NCBI RefSeq assembly: GCF_039540195.1
Contig: NZ_BAABEO010000017.1
Coordinates: forward strand, 1-64,000
Direction of reading: 5' to 3'
DNA from: Zafaria ginkgonis
Lineage (GTDB): Bacteria; Actinomycetota; Actinomycetes; Actinomycetales; Micrococcaceae
DNA length: 64,000 nucleotides
Part shown: piece after piece, positions 16,889 to 25,907 of the stretch
How the letters are laid out: every line of letters begins with the position of its first letter
How positions within the stretch are numbered: position 1 is the first letter of the stretch
The notes under the pieces: generated by a model
Told to the model about the DNA's origin: nothing
The model's database searches: none
What the model saw: only the letters and a program-made list of their open reading frames with translations
Made by a program: the position numbers and the translations under genes

Positions 16889-17950
16889 CTAGAAGTCGTA
16901 GTCGTCGATGTTGTCCTTGTTGAAGACCGTCGGCGGGCCGACGATGATGATGCCGCCCTCTTCAACGGTGCGCTCGCCCAGGTCGCCGGCGGTGAACTTG
17001 TCGCCGGCCGCGCCGGTGATGGTGCCGTCGGCCAGGGCCTTGCCCGCGAAGGCGGCGACGTAGCCCAGCTGTGCCGGATCCCAGAGCGCGAACTCCGTGA
17101 CCGTTCCGTCCTTGACGAAGTCGCGCATCTCGTTCGGCAGGCCCAGGCCGGTCAAGGCCACCTTGCCCTTGTATTCGGACTGGGAGAGGTAGCGGGCCGT
17201 GGCCGCGATGCCGACCGTGGTCGGGGAGATGATGCCCTTCAGGTCCGGGTAGGCCTGCAGCAGGCCCTGGGCCTCCTGGAAGGACTTGGTGTCGTCGTCG
17301 TCGCCGTAGACCTTGGCGACCAGTTCGATGTCCTTGTACTCCGGGTTGGACTTCAGCTCCTCCTCGATGAACTTGATCCACTCGTTCTGGTTGGTGGCGT
17401 TGGCCGTGGCGGAGAGGATGGCGATCTGGCCCGAGCCGCCGATCTGCTCGGCGATGAGCTCCATCTGGATCAGTGCCACGTCCTTGGCGACCACCTGGTT
17501 GATGAAGACGTCGCGGCAGTCGGGGTTGGTGTCAGAGTCGAAGGACACGATCTTCGCTCCGGCGGAGCGCGCCTCCTGGAGCGCCGGGCAGACGGCGTCG
17601 GGGTCGTTCGCGGCGACGGCGATCACGTTGGTGCCGGCCTGGGTTTCGGCGTTGATGAAGGACACCTGGCTCGAGGCGGAGGCCTCCAGCGGTCCGACCA
17701 CCTGGTTGCTGGCGAACCCGGCTTCCCCGGCTCCGGTCTTTCCGCCGCCGAGGACCACGTCGGTGTAGGGGTTGTTCAGCTGCTTCGGAATGAAGGTGAT
17801 GCTCTGGTCGCCTCCCGCGGCGGGGCTGCCTTCCGCATTGGACTCTCCGGAGGCTCCGCAGGCCGAGAGGGCCAGGGCCGCGACGGTGGCTACGGCGGCA
17901 AGCGACGCCAGGCGCCCTCCCCTGCCGGCAGTGGTGTGGATGAACTTCAT
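16889..17950 (-). CDS. rhaS: rhamnose ABC transporter substrate-binding lipoprotein
   Basis: 353 aa from ATG at 17950 with AGAGAGGGA upstream. The N-terminus is a lipoprotein signal ending in the lipobox ALSAC (Cys at about residue 31), followed by a flexible Gly/Ser/Ala linker. The mature part is a type I periplasmic-binding fold of the sugar family: ITFIPKQLNNPYTDVVLGGG, IAVAANDPDAVCPALQEA, KIVSFDSDTN and VALTGLGLPNEMRDFV, which match RhaS of rhizobial rhamnose importers. It is the last importer gene in the order rhaT-rhaP-rhaQ-rhaS, 45 bp after rhaQ, and the strong hairpin after it may protect its transcript, as binding proteins are needed in excess. Confidence 0.93.
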   Translation of the reverse strand: MKFIHTTAGRGGRLASLAAVATVAALALSACGASGESNAEGSPAAGGDQSITFIPKQLNNPYTDVVLGGGKTGAGEAGFASNQVVGPLEASASSQVSFINAETQAGTNVIAVAANDPDAVCPALQEARSAGAKIVSFDSDTNPDCRDVFINQVVAKDVALIQMELIAEQIGGSGQIAILSATANATNQNEWIKFIEEELKSNPEYKDIELVAKVYGDDDDTKSFQEAQGLLQAYPDLKGIISPTTVGIAATARYLSQSEYKGKVALTGLGLPNEMRDFVKDGTVTEFALWDPAQLGYVAAFAGKALADGTITGAAGDKFTAGDLGERTVEEGGIIIVGPPTVFNKDNIDDYDF

Positions 17951-17995
17951 TGTTTTCCCTCTCTTGTTCTGGTTCGCGCCGGGCATTGGGTTGTC

Positions 17996-19063
17996 CTAGG
18001 CGCTTGCCGCTGTGGGTGCGGAGTGGTTGAAATTGCGGCGGACCCGCCGGTTGTGCCGCCACTGCTTGATGGCCGCTCCGATGCTCGGGGCCACCACGGA
18101 CACGATGAGCAGCAGGCCGGTGACGGTGATGAGGACGACGTCGGAGACGCGGCCCAGGCGCAGGGCGTAGTTCAGGGTGCCGATGAGCAGCACGCCCGCG
18201 ATGACGCCGGGAATGGATCCCTTGCCGCCGAAGATGGAGACCCCGCCGAGCAGGACGGCGGCGATGACCGCCAGCTCCAGCCCGGAGGCGTTGTCGCTGC
18301 GGGCGCTGGAGTAGCGCAGCGTCCAGAAGATGCCGGCCATGGCGGACACCAGCCCGGAGGCCAGGTACAGCCAGAACTTGCTGCGGGCCACGTTGATGCC
18401 CACGAAGGTCGCGGCTTCCTTGCTGAAGCCCATGGCGTAGAGGCCACGGCCGAACGGGGTGAAGTGCAGCAGGATCCCGAAGAACAGGACCACCGCGACG
18501 ACGCCGATCATCACCGTCGGAATGCCGCTGCCCCCGAGCTTGGAGGTGAAGAAGGAGGTCAGCTGGGTGGGGAAGTTCGCCACCGCGTTGTCGCCGATGA
18601 CCACCAAGGCGAGGCCGCGGAACAGGGCCAGCGTGCCGATGGTGACCGCCAGCGAGGGCAGTCCGACGACGGCGATCAGGAACCCGTTGAACACGCCGGC
18701 GGCGGTGCCCACCAGCAGGCTCAGCACCAGGACCAGCCCGATGTCCATCCCGCCGGCCCACAGCACGCCCATGCAGGCGCTGGTCAGGCCGGCGATGCTG
18801 GCCACGGACAGGTCGATCTCCCCGGTGATGATGATCAGCGTCATCGGCATGGCGATCAGCAACACCGGAATGACGTCCAGCAGCAGGAAGCCCGCGGTGA
18901 GCGGCGAGGCGAAGCGCGGAATGGTGAGGGCCGCGTAGATCAGGAAGGCGGCCAGCAGGTAGATCATGACGGCGTCGCGGCCCAGCAGGATCCGTGCGGC
19001 GCCGGTGCGGCCCTTGGGCTCGCTGGCCAGGGTGGTGGTGCTGTCGACGGCGGTCTTAGACAT
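17996..19063 (-). CDS. rhaQ: rhamnose ABC transporter permease
   Basis: 355 aa, CUT2-type (RbsC-like) permease with about ten membrane segments, beginning at VMIYLLAAFLIYAALTIP. The family loop ITGEIDLSVASIAGLTSA and the late GGVSIFGGKGSIPGVIAGV segment, a hallmark of sugar permeases of this class, are present. The protein ends in a basic cytoplasmic tail (KQWRHNRRVRRNF). Its ATG overlaps the end of rhaP by 8 bp. It forms the membrane channel as a heterodimer with RhaP. Confidence 0.92.
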   Translation of the reverse strand: MSKTAVDSTTTLASEPKGRTGAARILLGRDAVMIYLLAAFLIYAALTIPRFASPLTAGFLLLDVIPVLLIAMPMTLIIITGEIDLSVASIAGLTSACMGVLWAGGMDIGLVLVLSLLVGTAAGVFNGFLIAVVGLPSLAVTIGTLALFRGLALVVIGDNAVANFPTQLTSFFTSKLGGSGIPTVMIGVVAVVLFFGILLHFTPFGRGLYAMGFSKEAATFVGINVARSKFWLYLASGLVSAMAGIFWTLRYSSARSDNASGLELAVIAAVLLGGVSIFGGKGSIPGVIAGVLLIGTLNYALRLGRVSDVVLITVTGLLLIVSVVAPSIGAAIKQWRHNRRVRRNFNHSAPTAASA

Positions 19064-20135
19064 TGCGGGCCTCGCTAATCCTCAGTTTCTTGGCGGTGCG
19101 CAGGCTGGCGACGCGGTCGATCACGATCGCCGCCAGGATCAGCACACCCACGATGGCCTGCTGCCAGAACTTGTCCACCCGCAGGGCCGTGAGCGAGCTG
19201 GTGATGGTGGTCAGCAGCATGGCGCCGAGGGCCGCGCCGACGACGCTGCCGCTGCCGCCGAAGATGGCCACGCCGCCGACGACCGCCGCGGCGACGACGT
19301 CGAGCTCCATGCCGGTGCCGGTGGTGGCGCCGACGGAGTTGAAGCGGCTGGCGTACAGCACGCCGGCCAGGCCGGCCAAGGCTCCGTTGGCCAGGAAGGC
19401 CAGGAAGACCCGCTTGGAGACGGGAAGGCCGAAGAGCTTGGCGGCGTCCGGCTCCGAACCGATCGCGTACAGGTCGCGGCCCGGACGGGTGCCGGCCATG
19501 TAGATGGCCACCGCGGCGACCACAACGATGGCCAGCAGGGTGATGATCGGGATCCCCAGGATCGTGTCGACGGACAGGGCGCCGAATTCGGCCGGCCGGT
19601 CGCCGGCGAAGTACTGCGTTCCGCCGGCCCAGGCGTTGTTCAGTCCCCGGTACACGTACAGGGTGCCGAGCGTGATCACCAGCGCCGGAACCTTGGCGAG
19701 GGTGACCAGCAGGCCGTTGACGGATCCCAGCACGGCCCCGAAGACGATCCCGATCAGCAACACCAGGGCGATGGGCATTCCCGGGGCGGCAGCGAAGATC
19801 GAACCGGTCCCGAACGCCACCAGGCCCAGAATGGATCCGACGGAGAGGTCGACGTTGCGGGTGATGATCACCACGGCCTGCCCCGCGGCCAGGATCATCA
19901 TGATCGTTGCATTCAGCAACAGGTCCTTGACGCCCTGCGGGGAGAGGAACAGCGGGTTGTTCAGGTAGGTGATGAGCACCAGCAGGACCAGCGCGGTGAT
20001 GACCGGCAGCTCGCGCATCGTCAGCAGGGAAGCCAGGGCGCCCTTGCCGCCTTCGCCCTTGCCCGCCGCCGGCCGGGGGCGGCCGGTTCCGGGCTGTGCG
20101 CCGGAGGGCCGGGTGTCTGTGTTTGTGTTGTCCAT
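19056..20135 (-). CDS. rhaP: rhamnose ABC transporter permease
   Basis: 359 aa, second CUT2 permease. A 30-residue hydrophilic Gly/Pro/Arg-rich N-terminus precedes the first membrane segment LPVITALVLLVLITYL. The signature loop is ITRNVDLSVGSILGLVAFG, and GGVAIFGGSGSVVGAALGAM is the conserved late segment. It starts 7 bp after the rhaT stop and overlaps rhaQ by 8 bp, consistent with coordinated synthesis of the two subunits. Confidence 0.92.
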   Translation of the reverse strand: MDNTNTDTRPSGAQPGTGRPRPAAGKGEGGKGALASLLTMRELPVITALVLLVLITYLNNPLFLSPQGVKDLLLNATIMMILAAGQAVVIITRNVDLSVGSILGLVAFGTGSIFAAAPGMPIALVLLIGIVFGAVLGSVNGLLVTLAKVPALVITLGTLYVYRGLNNAWAGGTQYFAGDRPAEFGALSVDTILGIPIITLLAIVVVAAVAIYMAGTRPGRDLYAIGSEPDAAKLFGLPVSKRVFLAFLANGALAGLAGVLYASRFNSVGATTGTGMELDVVAAAVVGGVAIFGGSGSVVGAALGAMLLTTITSSLTALRVDKFWQQAIVGVLILAAIVIDRVASLRTAKKLRISEARNV

Positions 20136-20142
20136 GATTGCC

Positions 20143-21696
20143 TTAGTTGGTTGCGCCGGCGACGGTGGCCGCGTGCATGACGGACTCCGGGTTGGCCTCT
20201 TCGCGGCTGAGTTCGGCGGTGATCCGGCCTTCGCGCATCACCAGGACCCGGTCCGCCATGCCGAGGACCTCGGGCAGTTCGGAGGAGATCATCAGGATCG
20301 CGATCCCCCGGCCCGCCAGGTCGGAGATCAGGCGGTGCACCTCGCTCTTGGTGCCGACGTCGATGCCGCGGGTGGGTTCGTCGATGATCAGGAAGCGGGG
20401 TTCGGTGGCCAGCCACTTGGCCAGGACCACCTTTTGCTGGTTGCCGCCGGAGAGGGTCGATACCGCATGTTCGGGCGAGCCGGCCTTGACCTGCAGGCGC
20501 TTGCTCCATTCCTGCGCGGCCCGGCGTTCGGCGCGGCCGTTGATCAGCCCGGCCTTGGCGAACCGCTTGCGCAGGGTCAGCGTCACGTTGCGGGCCACGG
20601 ACAGGTCCATGACCAGGCCCTGCTTGCGCCGGTCCTCGGGAACGAAGCCCATCCCGGCGTTGATCGCGGCCTGGGGGTTCCCGCCCTTGAGCGGCTTGCC
20701 CCCGAAGACGACCTCTCCGGAGTCGTACGGGTCGATGCCGAAGACCGCCCGGGCGACCTCGGTGCGGCCGGCCCCGACCAGCCCGGCCAGCGCCACGATT
20801 TCGCCGGCGCGTACCTCCAGGTTGATGTCCCGGAAGACGCCGGCCCTGCTGAGGCCGCGCACGGACAGGACGGGGGCCCCGATTTCGGCCGGTTCCTTGG
20901 GGAAGAGCTCGGCGATGTCCCGGCCGACCATTTCCCGCACGATCCGATCGACGGTCACGTCCTCGGTGACGTGGGTGGAGACGTACTTGCCGTCCCGCAT
21001 CACGGTGATCCGGTCGCAGAGGGCGAAGACTTCCTCGAAGCGGTGGGAGATGAACATGAGTCCGGTGCCCTTGTCCCGCAGCCCGCGGGCGACGGCGAAG
21101 AGCCTCTCGACCTCCACCCCGCTCAGGGCCGCCGTGGGCTCGTCCATGATGAGCACCTTGGCGTCCAGCGAGATGGCCTTGGCGATCTCGATGATCTGCT
21201 GGTCCGCGATGGACAGCCCCTCCGCCACCCGGGCGGGGTCGATGGCCACGCCGAGCCGGTCGAACAGCGCGGCCGCCTGGCGGCGCATTTCGCCCTGGCT
21301 GATCAGCCCCAGCCGGCCCTTGGGCTGGCGGCCCACGAAGATGTTCTCCGCGACGGTCAGGTCGGGGAAGAGCGTGGGCTCCTGGTAGATGACCGAGATG
21401 CCGGCGGCCTTGCTCTCCGCCACGTTGCGGAAGGACACCGGTTCGCCGCCGATGCGGAAGTCCCCGGAATCGGGCTGGTGCAGCCCGGCCAGGATCTTGA
21501 CCAGCGTGGACTTGCCGGCGCCGTTCTCCCCCATGAGGGCATGGATCTCGCCCTCGCGGATTTCGATCGTGCCGTCGGCCAGGGCCACCACCGGGCCGAA
21601 GGTCTTGGCCGCGTGGGCCAGGGACAGCGCTACGGTGGACTGCCCGTGGAGATCAGGGTCTGTTTGCATGACCTGCTCATCGTGTGGAACTTGCAT
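20143..21696 (-). CDS. rhaT: rhamnose ABC transporter ATP-binding protein
   Basis: 517 aa, tandem ATPase of the RbsA/CUT2 class that powers rhamnose import. The first half has Walker A GENGAGKST, Walker B KVLIMDEPTAALS and a degenerate signature LSIADQQ. The second half has a degenerate P-loop GLVGAGRTEVARA, a proper signature LSGGNQQKVVLAKWL and Walker B FLIIDEPTRGIDV. This asymmetry is normal for the class. It is the first gene of the importer operon; operator copies at 21733-21840 precede it. The ATG at 21696 was kept, but ATG at 21669 (MQTDPDLHG), nine codons later, is almost as plausible because both have weak ribosome-binding sites. Confidence 0.92.
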   Translation of the reverse strand: MQVPHDEQVMQTDPDLHGQSTVALSLAHAAKTFGPVVALADGTIEIREGEIHALMGENGAGKSTLVKILAGLHQPDSGDFRIGGEPVSFRNVAESKAAGISVIYQEPTLFPDLTVAENIFVGRQPKGRLGLISQGEMRRQAAALFDRLGVAIDPARVAEGLSIADQQIIEIAKAISLDAKVLIMDEPTAALSGVEVERLFAVARGLRDKGTGLMFISHRFEEVFALCDRITVMRDGKYVSTHVTEDVTVDRIVREMVGRDIAELFPKEPAEIGAPVLSVRGLSRAGVFRDINLEVRAGEIVALAGLVGAGRTEVARAVFGIDPYDSGEVVFGGKPLKGGNPQAAINAGMGFVPEDRRKQGLVMDLSVARNVTLTLRKRFAKAGLINGRAERRAAQEWSKRLQVKAGSPEHAVSTLSGGNQQKVVLAKWLATEPRFLIIDEPTRGIDVGTKSEVHRLISDLAGRGIAILMISSELPEVLGMADRVLVMREGRITAELSREEANPESVMHAATVAGATN

Positions 21697-21732
21697 GGAG
21701 TGAACCGCACCTTCGAGGACTGGATTCGATTC

Positions 21733-21840
21733 TGAAGCGAATCAGGATTATGAAACGATTCAGAATGAGCTGTGACTTGAATCATAATGAGCCGTGTGAC
21801 CCACGTCAACCTGATTTGCCCACAGTTTTGATTCGTTTCA
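21733..21840. promoter_or_regulatory. operator cluster upstream of rhaT
   Basis: Three good copies of the rhamnose-regulon palindrome lie here: TGAAGCGAATCA (21733-21744), TGAAACGATTCA (21751-21762) and TGATTCGTTTCA (21829-21840). The first two start 18 bp apart, the last is 78 bp further upstream of rhaT. The arrangement would allow cooperative or looped repression of the importer operon by the LacI-family regulator. Confidence 0.78.
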
Positions 21841-21993
21841 CAAGACGCCCGAAAGCCCGCAGCCAATCACCCCGCCGAAGGCCCGGGACGCGGCGGGCGC
21901 TTCCCATCGGAGCCTTTGCCCCGCACGATTCCCTCCCCGTGCTTCCCCGTGCATATCCCCCTGCGTTCCTCCCCGTGCATGTCCCCACGCACG

Positions 21994-22030
21994 CCGGCGG
22001 CCCCGCCTCTCCACGAGACGGGGCCGCCGG
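21994..22030. terminator. hairpin downstream of the SHOCT gene
   Basis: CCGGCGGCCCCG (21994-22005) pairs perfectly with CGGGGCCGCCGG (22019-22030). It lies 83 bp beyond the stop codon of the minus-strand SHOCT gene, and no T-run follows, so function as a terminator is likely but not certain. Confidence 0.55.
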
Positions 22031-22112
22031 TTCCGGACGGCAAGGGCCCTTGACCAAGGAAGCGCCTGGCCCCCGAGGCGCGAAGCCCCGCCGGGCCGCG
22101 CACCGGCCCGCG

Positions 22113-22466
22113 TTATCCTCCCAGGATCCTCGCCTTCTGGGCCGCGAATTCCTCCTCCGTCAGGATCCCCTGCTCCTTCAGCGCCGCAAGGTCCTTGAGC
22201 TGGCCGACGATGTCGCCGCCTGCCGCGGCCGCCGGGGCCGCCGGGGCCGCCTGGGCGGGCGGCGCCGGCTGGGCGTACTGCGGCGGCGCTTGCTGGGCCA
22301 TCTGCTGCTCGTACATTTGCGCCTCGTAGGCCTGCTGTTGCTGGGCCGCGATCGCGGCGTCCTTATCGGCGAACTTCGAAGCCTGGCGGCGCTGGACACG
22401 GCCGCTGACCGCGGTTGCCGTCCCGGCAACAACAGCCGTCCGCGCAACACCTCTCAGTAGTCCCAT
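22113..22466 (-). CDS. SHOCT-domain protein
   Basis: 117 aa from ATG at 22466, with AGAGAGGAG upstream. The C-terminal 30 residues form a SHOCT domain: DIVGQLKDLAALKEQGILT followed by EEEFAAQKARILGG. The N-terminus (GLLRGVARTAVVAGTATAV) is a short hydrophobic or amphipathic segment. The middle is low-complexity, Gln/Ala/Pro-rich (QQQQAYEAQMYEQQMAQQ). Function is unknown; SHOCT is a small helical domain often found at the ends of membrane-associated or oligomerising proteins. It follows the DUF6325 gene by 31 bp and probably forms a two-gene operon with it. Confidence 0.85.
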   Translation of the reverse strand: MGLLRGVARTAVVAGTATAVSGRVQRRQASKFADKDAAIAAQQQQAYEAQMYEQQMAQQAPPQYAQPAPPAQAAPAAPAAAAGGDIVGQLKDLAALKEQGILTEEEFAAQKARILGG

Positions 22467-22497
22467 GATTTTCTCCTCTCTGGTCAATTCCGGTGTG

Positions 22498-22953
22498 TCA
22501 GGTGGGCGAAGACTCGGCCTCGAGGGCCTCGAGTGCCTCCATCACGTCGGGGGCAGGGATGCGCGTGCTCGCGACGAGCTCTCCCCCGCTGTCGCGCACG
22601 GCCGCCACGAACGGCGCCGCCCAGATGTTCTCGTAGACGATCAGCGCGGCCACCCGTCCGGGCAGGATCGCGCCCGCCGCCTCGGCGACGTCCTCCTCCC
22701 CGAGGAGGCCGGATTGGGCGCCAGCGAAGTAGGAGAACGCCTCCCCCGGACCGCCCGGGTCGGTGAGCTCGAGCACCTGGACCGAGCCGTCCTCGTCCTT
22801 CGCCACGATGAGGAGATCGAAGATCCGAACCACGCCCTGCTCCACGAGCTTGATGAGTTCCTCGCTCGGTCGTCCCGTCAATCCCTCCAAGGGGAACTCG
22901 AGGAGTACAAAGTCGACCGGTCCGTGGGCCTCGGTCTGCGGTGTGCTTGTCAC
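22498..22953 (-). CDS. DUF6325 family protein (formerly grouped with DUF1269-like membrane regulators)
   Basis: 151 aa from GTG at 22953; GGAGGAAGG 3-4 nt upstream fixes the start and excludes the longer open frame. The sequence VDFVLLEFPLEGLTGRPSEE, VVRIFDLLIVAKDEDGSVQV and ALIVYENIWAAPFVAAVRDS matches a family of soluble proteins of unknown role that are frequent in actinobacteria. It stands directly upstream of a SHOCT protein; this pairing recurs in related organisms, which suggests joint function. No catalytic motif can be pointed to. Confidence 0.75.
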   Translation of the reverse strand: MTSTPQTEAHGPVDFVLLEFPLEGLTGRPSEELIKLVEQGVVRIFDLLIVAKDEDGSVQVLELTDPGGPGEAFSYFAGAQSGLLGEEDVAEAAGAILPGRVAALIVYENIWAAPFVAAVRDSGGELVASTRIPAPDVMEALEALEAESSPT

Positions 22954-23171
22954 TGGCCTTCCTCCGTTCTGCTTCCGGCGCGCTTCCAGGCACGCTGGTG
23001 CCAGTGTGGGCCCGTCCCGGCCGGGCGTCACCACCCGCGCCGGATGATTCCGACGCCGGGCAGGCCGCCGTCGCCACCGATCCACCGCCAAACCCGTCGG
23101 GGCGGGCCGGAGTGCTGGACGCTGGAGGCCAAACTCTGGTGGATCGATCCGCCCCGGGGTATCACTGGAGG

Positions 23172-24893
23172 ATGAAGAGGGCGCAGCGAGGGGGCCGGAC
23201 CCTGGTGCCCATCCTCGGCCAACTCCGTTCCTACGACCGCACCTGGCTGCGGGGCGACCTGATCGCCGGGGTCACCGTCGCGGCGCTGATCGTTCCGAAA
23301 AACCTCGGATACGCGGGCATCGCGGGGATTCCGCTGCAGAACGGACTGTATGCCGCGGCGGCCGGCGCGATCGCGTACGGGATCTTCGGCACCTGCCGGC
23401 AGATCTCCATGGGCCCCAGTTCGGGCCTCGCGGCGGTGGCCGCCAGTGCCGTGCTCGCCGCTGGCCTCACCACCCCCCAGGATGCCGCCTCCTTCGTGGC
23501 CGGGATCACGCTCGCCTCCGGAATCCTGTTCCTGCTGCTGGCCGTGCTCAAGATGGGCTGGATCGCGCAGTTCCTCTCGCGGGCCGTGGTCACCGGATTC
23601 CTCTTCGGCGCTGCGATCGACGTCGTGATCGGGGAGCTTCCCAAGCTCACCGGAACCAAGGCCACCGGCTCCAACCCGATCCAGGAACTGCGCTCGTGGA
23701 TCGGCACGTTGGGCGAGGTGCAGCCGGCGACCGTGGTCGTGGGCGCCATCGCGCTGGCCGTCGTCTTCGGACTGCGGGCCGTGGCACCCAGGGTTCCCGG
23801 CGCCCTGGTCCTGGTCGTGGGCGGACTGGTGGCGGCGGAACTGTTCGACCTCGGCGCCCGGGGCGTGGCCCTGGTGGGCGAGGTGCCCAGCGGGCTGCCG
23901 TCGCTGGAGATCCCGAACCTCACCCTCATGTGGGACAAGGTGGGCATCGTGGCCGTCGCGGCGGTGGCGCTGTCCCTGATCGGCTTCTCCCAGACCGCCG
24001 GGGACGCGCGGGCCTTCTCCGCCAAGCACCGCTACCGGATCGACATCAACCAGGAGTCGACGGCCCAGTCGCTCGCCAACACGGCCGCGGGGGTGTTCCA
24101 GGGGATGCCGGTCTCGACGAGCCTGTCGGCCAGCTCGCTGAACGACCACTCGGGCGCCAAGACCGGTCTGGCCTCGCTCACCTCCGGCGCCACCGTGCTG
24201 CTCACGCTGATCTTCCTGGCTCCCCTCTTTTCGAACCTGCCGCTGCCGGTGCTGGCGGCGCTGATCATCGAGGCCGTGATCATGGGCATGATGAACGTGC
24301 GCGAAATGCGCCGGCTGGCCCGGGTGCAGCGGTTCGACTTCTGGATCGCGGTGGTGGCGATCCTGGGCACCCTCATCTTCGGCGTGCTCGCGGGCGTCGT
24401 CATCGGGATCGGGCTCTCGCTGATCTGGCTCGTCTCGGTGGCCACCCACCCGGAGATGCCCTCCCTGGGACGCCAGCCGGGCACCCAGGTGTTCCGCGAG
24501 ACCGAGGGGCATCCCGGCGACGAACTGCTTCCCGACGTGGCCGTGGTGCGGCTCGACGGCGGACTCTTCTTCGCCACCGCCGACGCGTTGGAGGACCGCC
24601 TCCGCGACGTCATCCAATCGGCGCCCGAACTCACCGGCGTCGTGCTGGACTGCGAGGGGATCAACTTCGTCGACTCCCAAGGCGCGGCCAAGATGGCGGA
24701 GATCGCAAACCTCGCCGGCGAGGCGGGCGTCAACCTGCGGCTGGCCCGGCTGAAGCCGGCCGTGCGGGCGGTCCTGGAGAAGGACGGCGTGATCGAGCGC
24801 CTCGGCGCGGACAGGATCCACGGCAACATCCACCGGGCCGTCGAGGCGGAACAGGCCGCAGCCCAAAAACGGCGCGACGGCGAACCGGACTAG
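23172..24893 (+). CDS. SulP-family anion permease with STAS domain
   Basis: 573 aa. SulP proteins carry sulfate, bicarbonate or other anions across the membrane, by symport or exchange. The N-terminal three quarters holds 10-14 membrane segments with the family entry motif VPKNLGYAGIAGIPLQNGLY and GPSSGLAAVAASAVLAAGL. The C-terminal cytoplasmic STAS domain (about 460-560) has VVRLDGGLFFATADALEDRL and VVLDCEGINFVDSQGAAKM, including the serine (DSQG) that is the possible phosphorylation site. The ATG at 23172 is touched by its own GGAGG, an unusually short spacing; an upstream GTG could be the real start. It is divergent from the DUF6325 gene. The transported anion cannot be told from sequence. 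Confidence 0.9.
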   Translation: MKRAQRGGRTLVPILGQLRSYDRTWLRGDLIAGVTVAALIVPKNLGYAGIAGIPLQNGLYAAAAGAIAYGIFGTCRQISMGPSSGLAAVAASAVLAAGLTTPQDAASFVAGITLASGILFLLLAVLKMGWIAQFLSRAVVTGFLFGAAIDVVIGELPKLTGTKATGSNPIQELRSWIGTLGEVQPATVVVGAIALAVVFGLRAVAPRVPGALVLVVGGLVAAELFDLGARGVALVGEVPSGLPSLEIPNLTLMWDKVGIVAVAAVALSLIGFSQTAGDARAFSAKHRYRIDINQESTAQSLANTAAGVFQGMPVSTSLSASSLNDHSGAKTGLASLTSGATVLLTLIFLAPLFSNLPLPVLAALIIEAVIMGMMNVREMRRLARVQRFDFWIAVVAILGTLIFGVLAGVVIGIGLSLIWLVSVATHPEMPSLGRQPGTQVFRETEGHPGDELLPDVAVVRLDGGLFFATADALEDRLRDVIQSAPELTGVVLDCEGINFVDSQGAAKMAEIANLAGEAGVNLRLARLKPAVRAVLEKDGVIERLGADRIHGNIHRAVEAEQAAAQKRRDGEPD

Positions 24894-25064
24894 CCCTTCG
24901 GCGCTCCGGAAGGCGGGGAATTTCTGCGCCGCGGAGACGTTCGAATGAGCCAACCTTTGCAGGCGCTTAGAGGTTGCTTTGCATCAACACGAAGCTCTTT
25001 CAGGGCCCGTTCCGGCCTCAATATTCTGGGTCTTCCAAGCACTTCGGACCTCAGGAAAGGCACG

Positions 25065-25784
25065 ATGATGGATGGGTCCGGCAGTAACCATGGCATGCCC
25101 GCAGTTCGCCGGTGCTCCGGCACGATCCGCACGTCGCTGGCCGGCGCGGCCTTCGGATGCGCACTCCTTTTGACGGCCTGCACTCCATCCGACCAGGGGA
25201 ACCCGAGCGGCGGGCCGACCCGGGGCAGCCCGGGCACCGGCGTGCCCTCCCCCGTGCAGACCCCGGGCGCCTGCGTGGCCGCGGCCGGCGCGACGGTCCA
25301 GGACATCGATCCGGAGGACTCCCCGGTCCCACCCTGGAACAAGCCGGCCGGGCAGGAACTGATGGTGGAATTCTCAACAAGCCAGCTGTCCGCACGCTAC
25401 GCGGGATTCGTGTCGGAGGCGGCCGCCATCTGGTCGGAAAGTCCCTGCCTGAACGCGGTGGCGGTGCAGGCGTGCTCCACCGGTTCAAATTGCGTGCTCC
25501 TGCAGGAAGATGCCAGCCGCTCCCGCAACACCGACGGGGAAATGGAGTGGGAAGACTCCGGGGACTACATGGAAAGCGCCACGATCACCCTGTTTACCCG
25601 CCCCCTGGATCGGGCCACGGACAACGGAGCCCTGGCCACCATCGTCCACGAAATGGGCCATGCCCTGGGTCTGGACCACCGACTGGCCCGCACCGACGTG
25701 ATGAACTCCGTTACCGACAACACCACCAACCCGACTCCGGACGCCGTCAACTTCTCCAACCTCGTCGCCATCTACGGCTCGTAA
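25065..25784 (+). CDS. lipoprotein zinc metalloprotease of metzincin (matrixin-like) type
   Basis: 239 aa from ATG at 25065, four bases after AGGAAAGG. The signal peptide ends in the lipobox LLTAC (Cys 39), so the protein is anchored outside the membrane. After a Gly/Pro/Thr linker comes a small protease domain with the zinc site HEMGHALGLDH (His 195, Glu 196, His 199, His 205) and a downstream methionine (DVMNSV, Met 213) that would form the Met-turn. A third histidine ligand places it with metzincins such as matrixins, rather than snapalysins, which use aspartate. Four cysteines in the central part may form disulfides. Its substrates are unknown. It stands alone between the SulP gene and a small basic protein. 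Confidence 0.82.
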   Translation: MMDGSGSNHGMPAVRRCSGTIRTSLAGAAFGCALLLTACTPSDQGNPSGGPTRGSPGTGVPSPVQTPGACVAAAGATVQDIDPEDSPVPPWNKPAGQELMVEFSTSQLSARYAGFVSEAAAIWSESPCLNAVAVQACSTGSNCVLLQEDASRSRNTDGEMEWEDSGDYMESATITLFTRPLDRATDNGALATIVHEMGHALGLDHRLARTDVMNSVTDNTTNPTPDAVNFSNLVAIYGS

Positions 25785-25907
25785 CGGCGGACAGCCCGGT
25801 TGGGCAGGCGGGACCGGATTGGACGCCGTGCCGTAGTCTCGAAGGTAGGGAGCAACTTTTGCTCCTGTAAGGAAGCAGCAGCACTCGCTTCCACCAAGGA
25901 GGACATC

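Noticed and set aside
16673..19078. 801-codon plus-strand frame across rhaM, rhaS and rhaQ
   Set aside because: Composition is Gly/Asp/His/Gln-rich antisense noise and it covers three well-identified genes on the other strand.
23028..24953. 641-codon minus-strand frame opposite the SulP gene
   Set aside because: Shadow of SulP; His/Gln/Arg-rich, with no motif.
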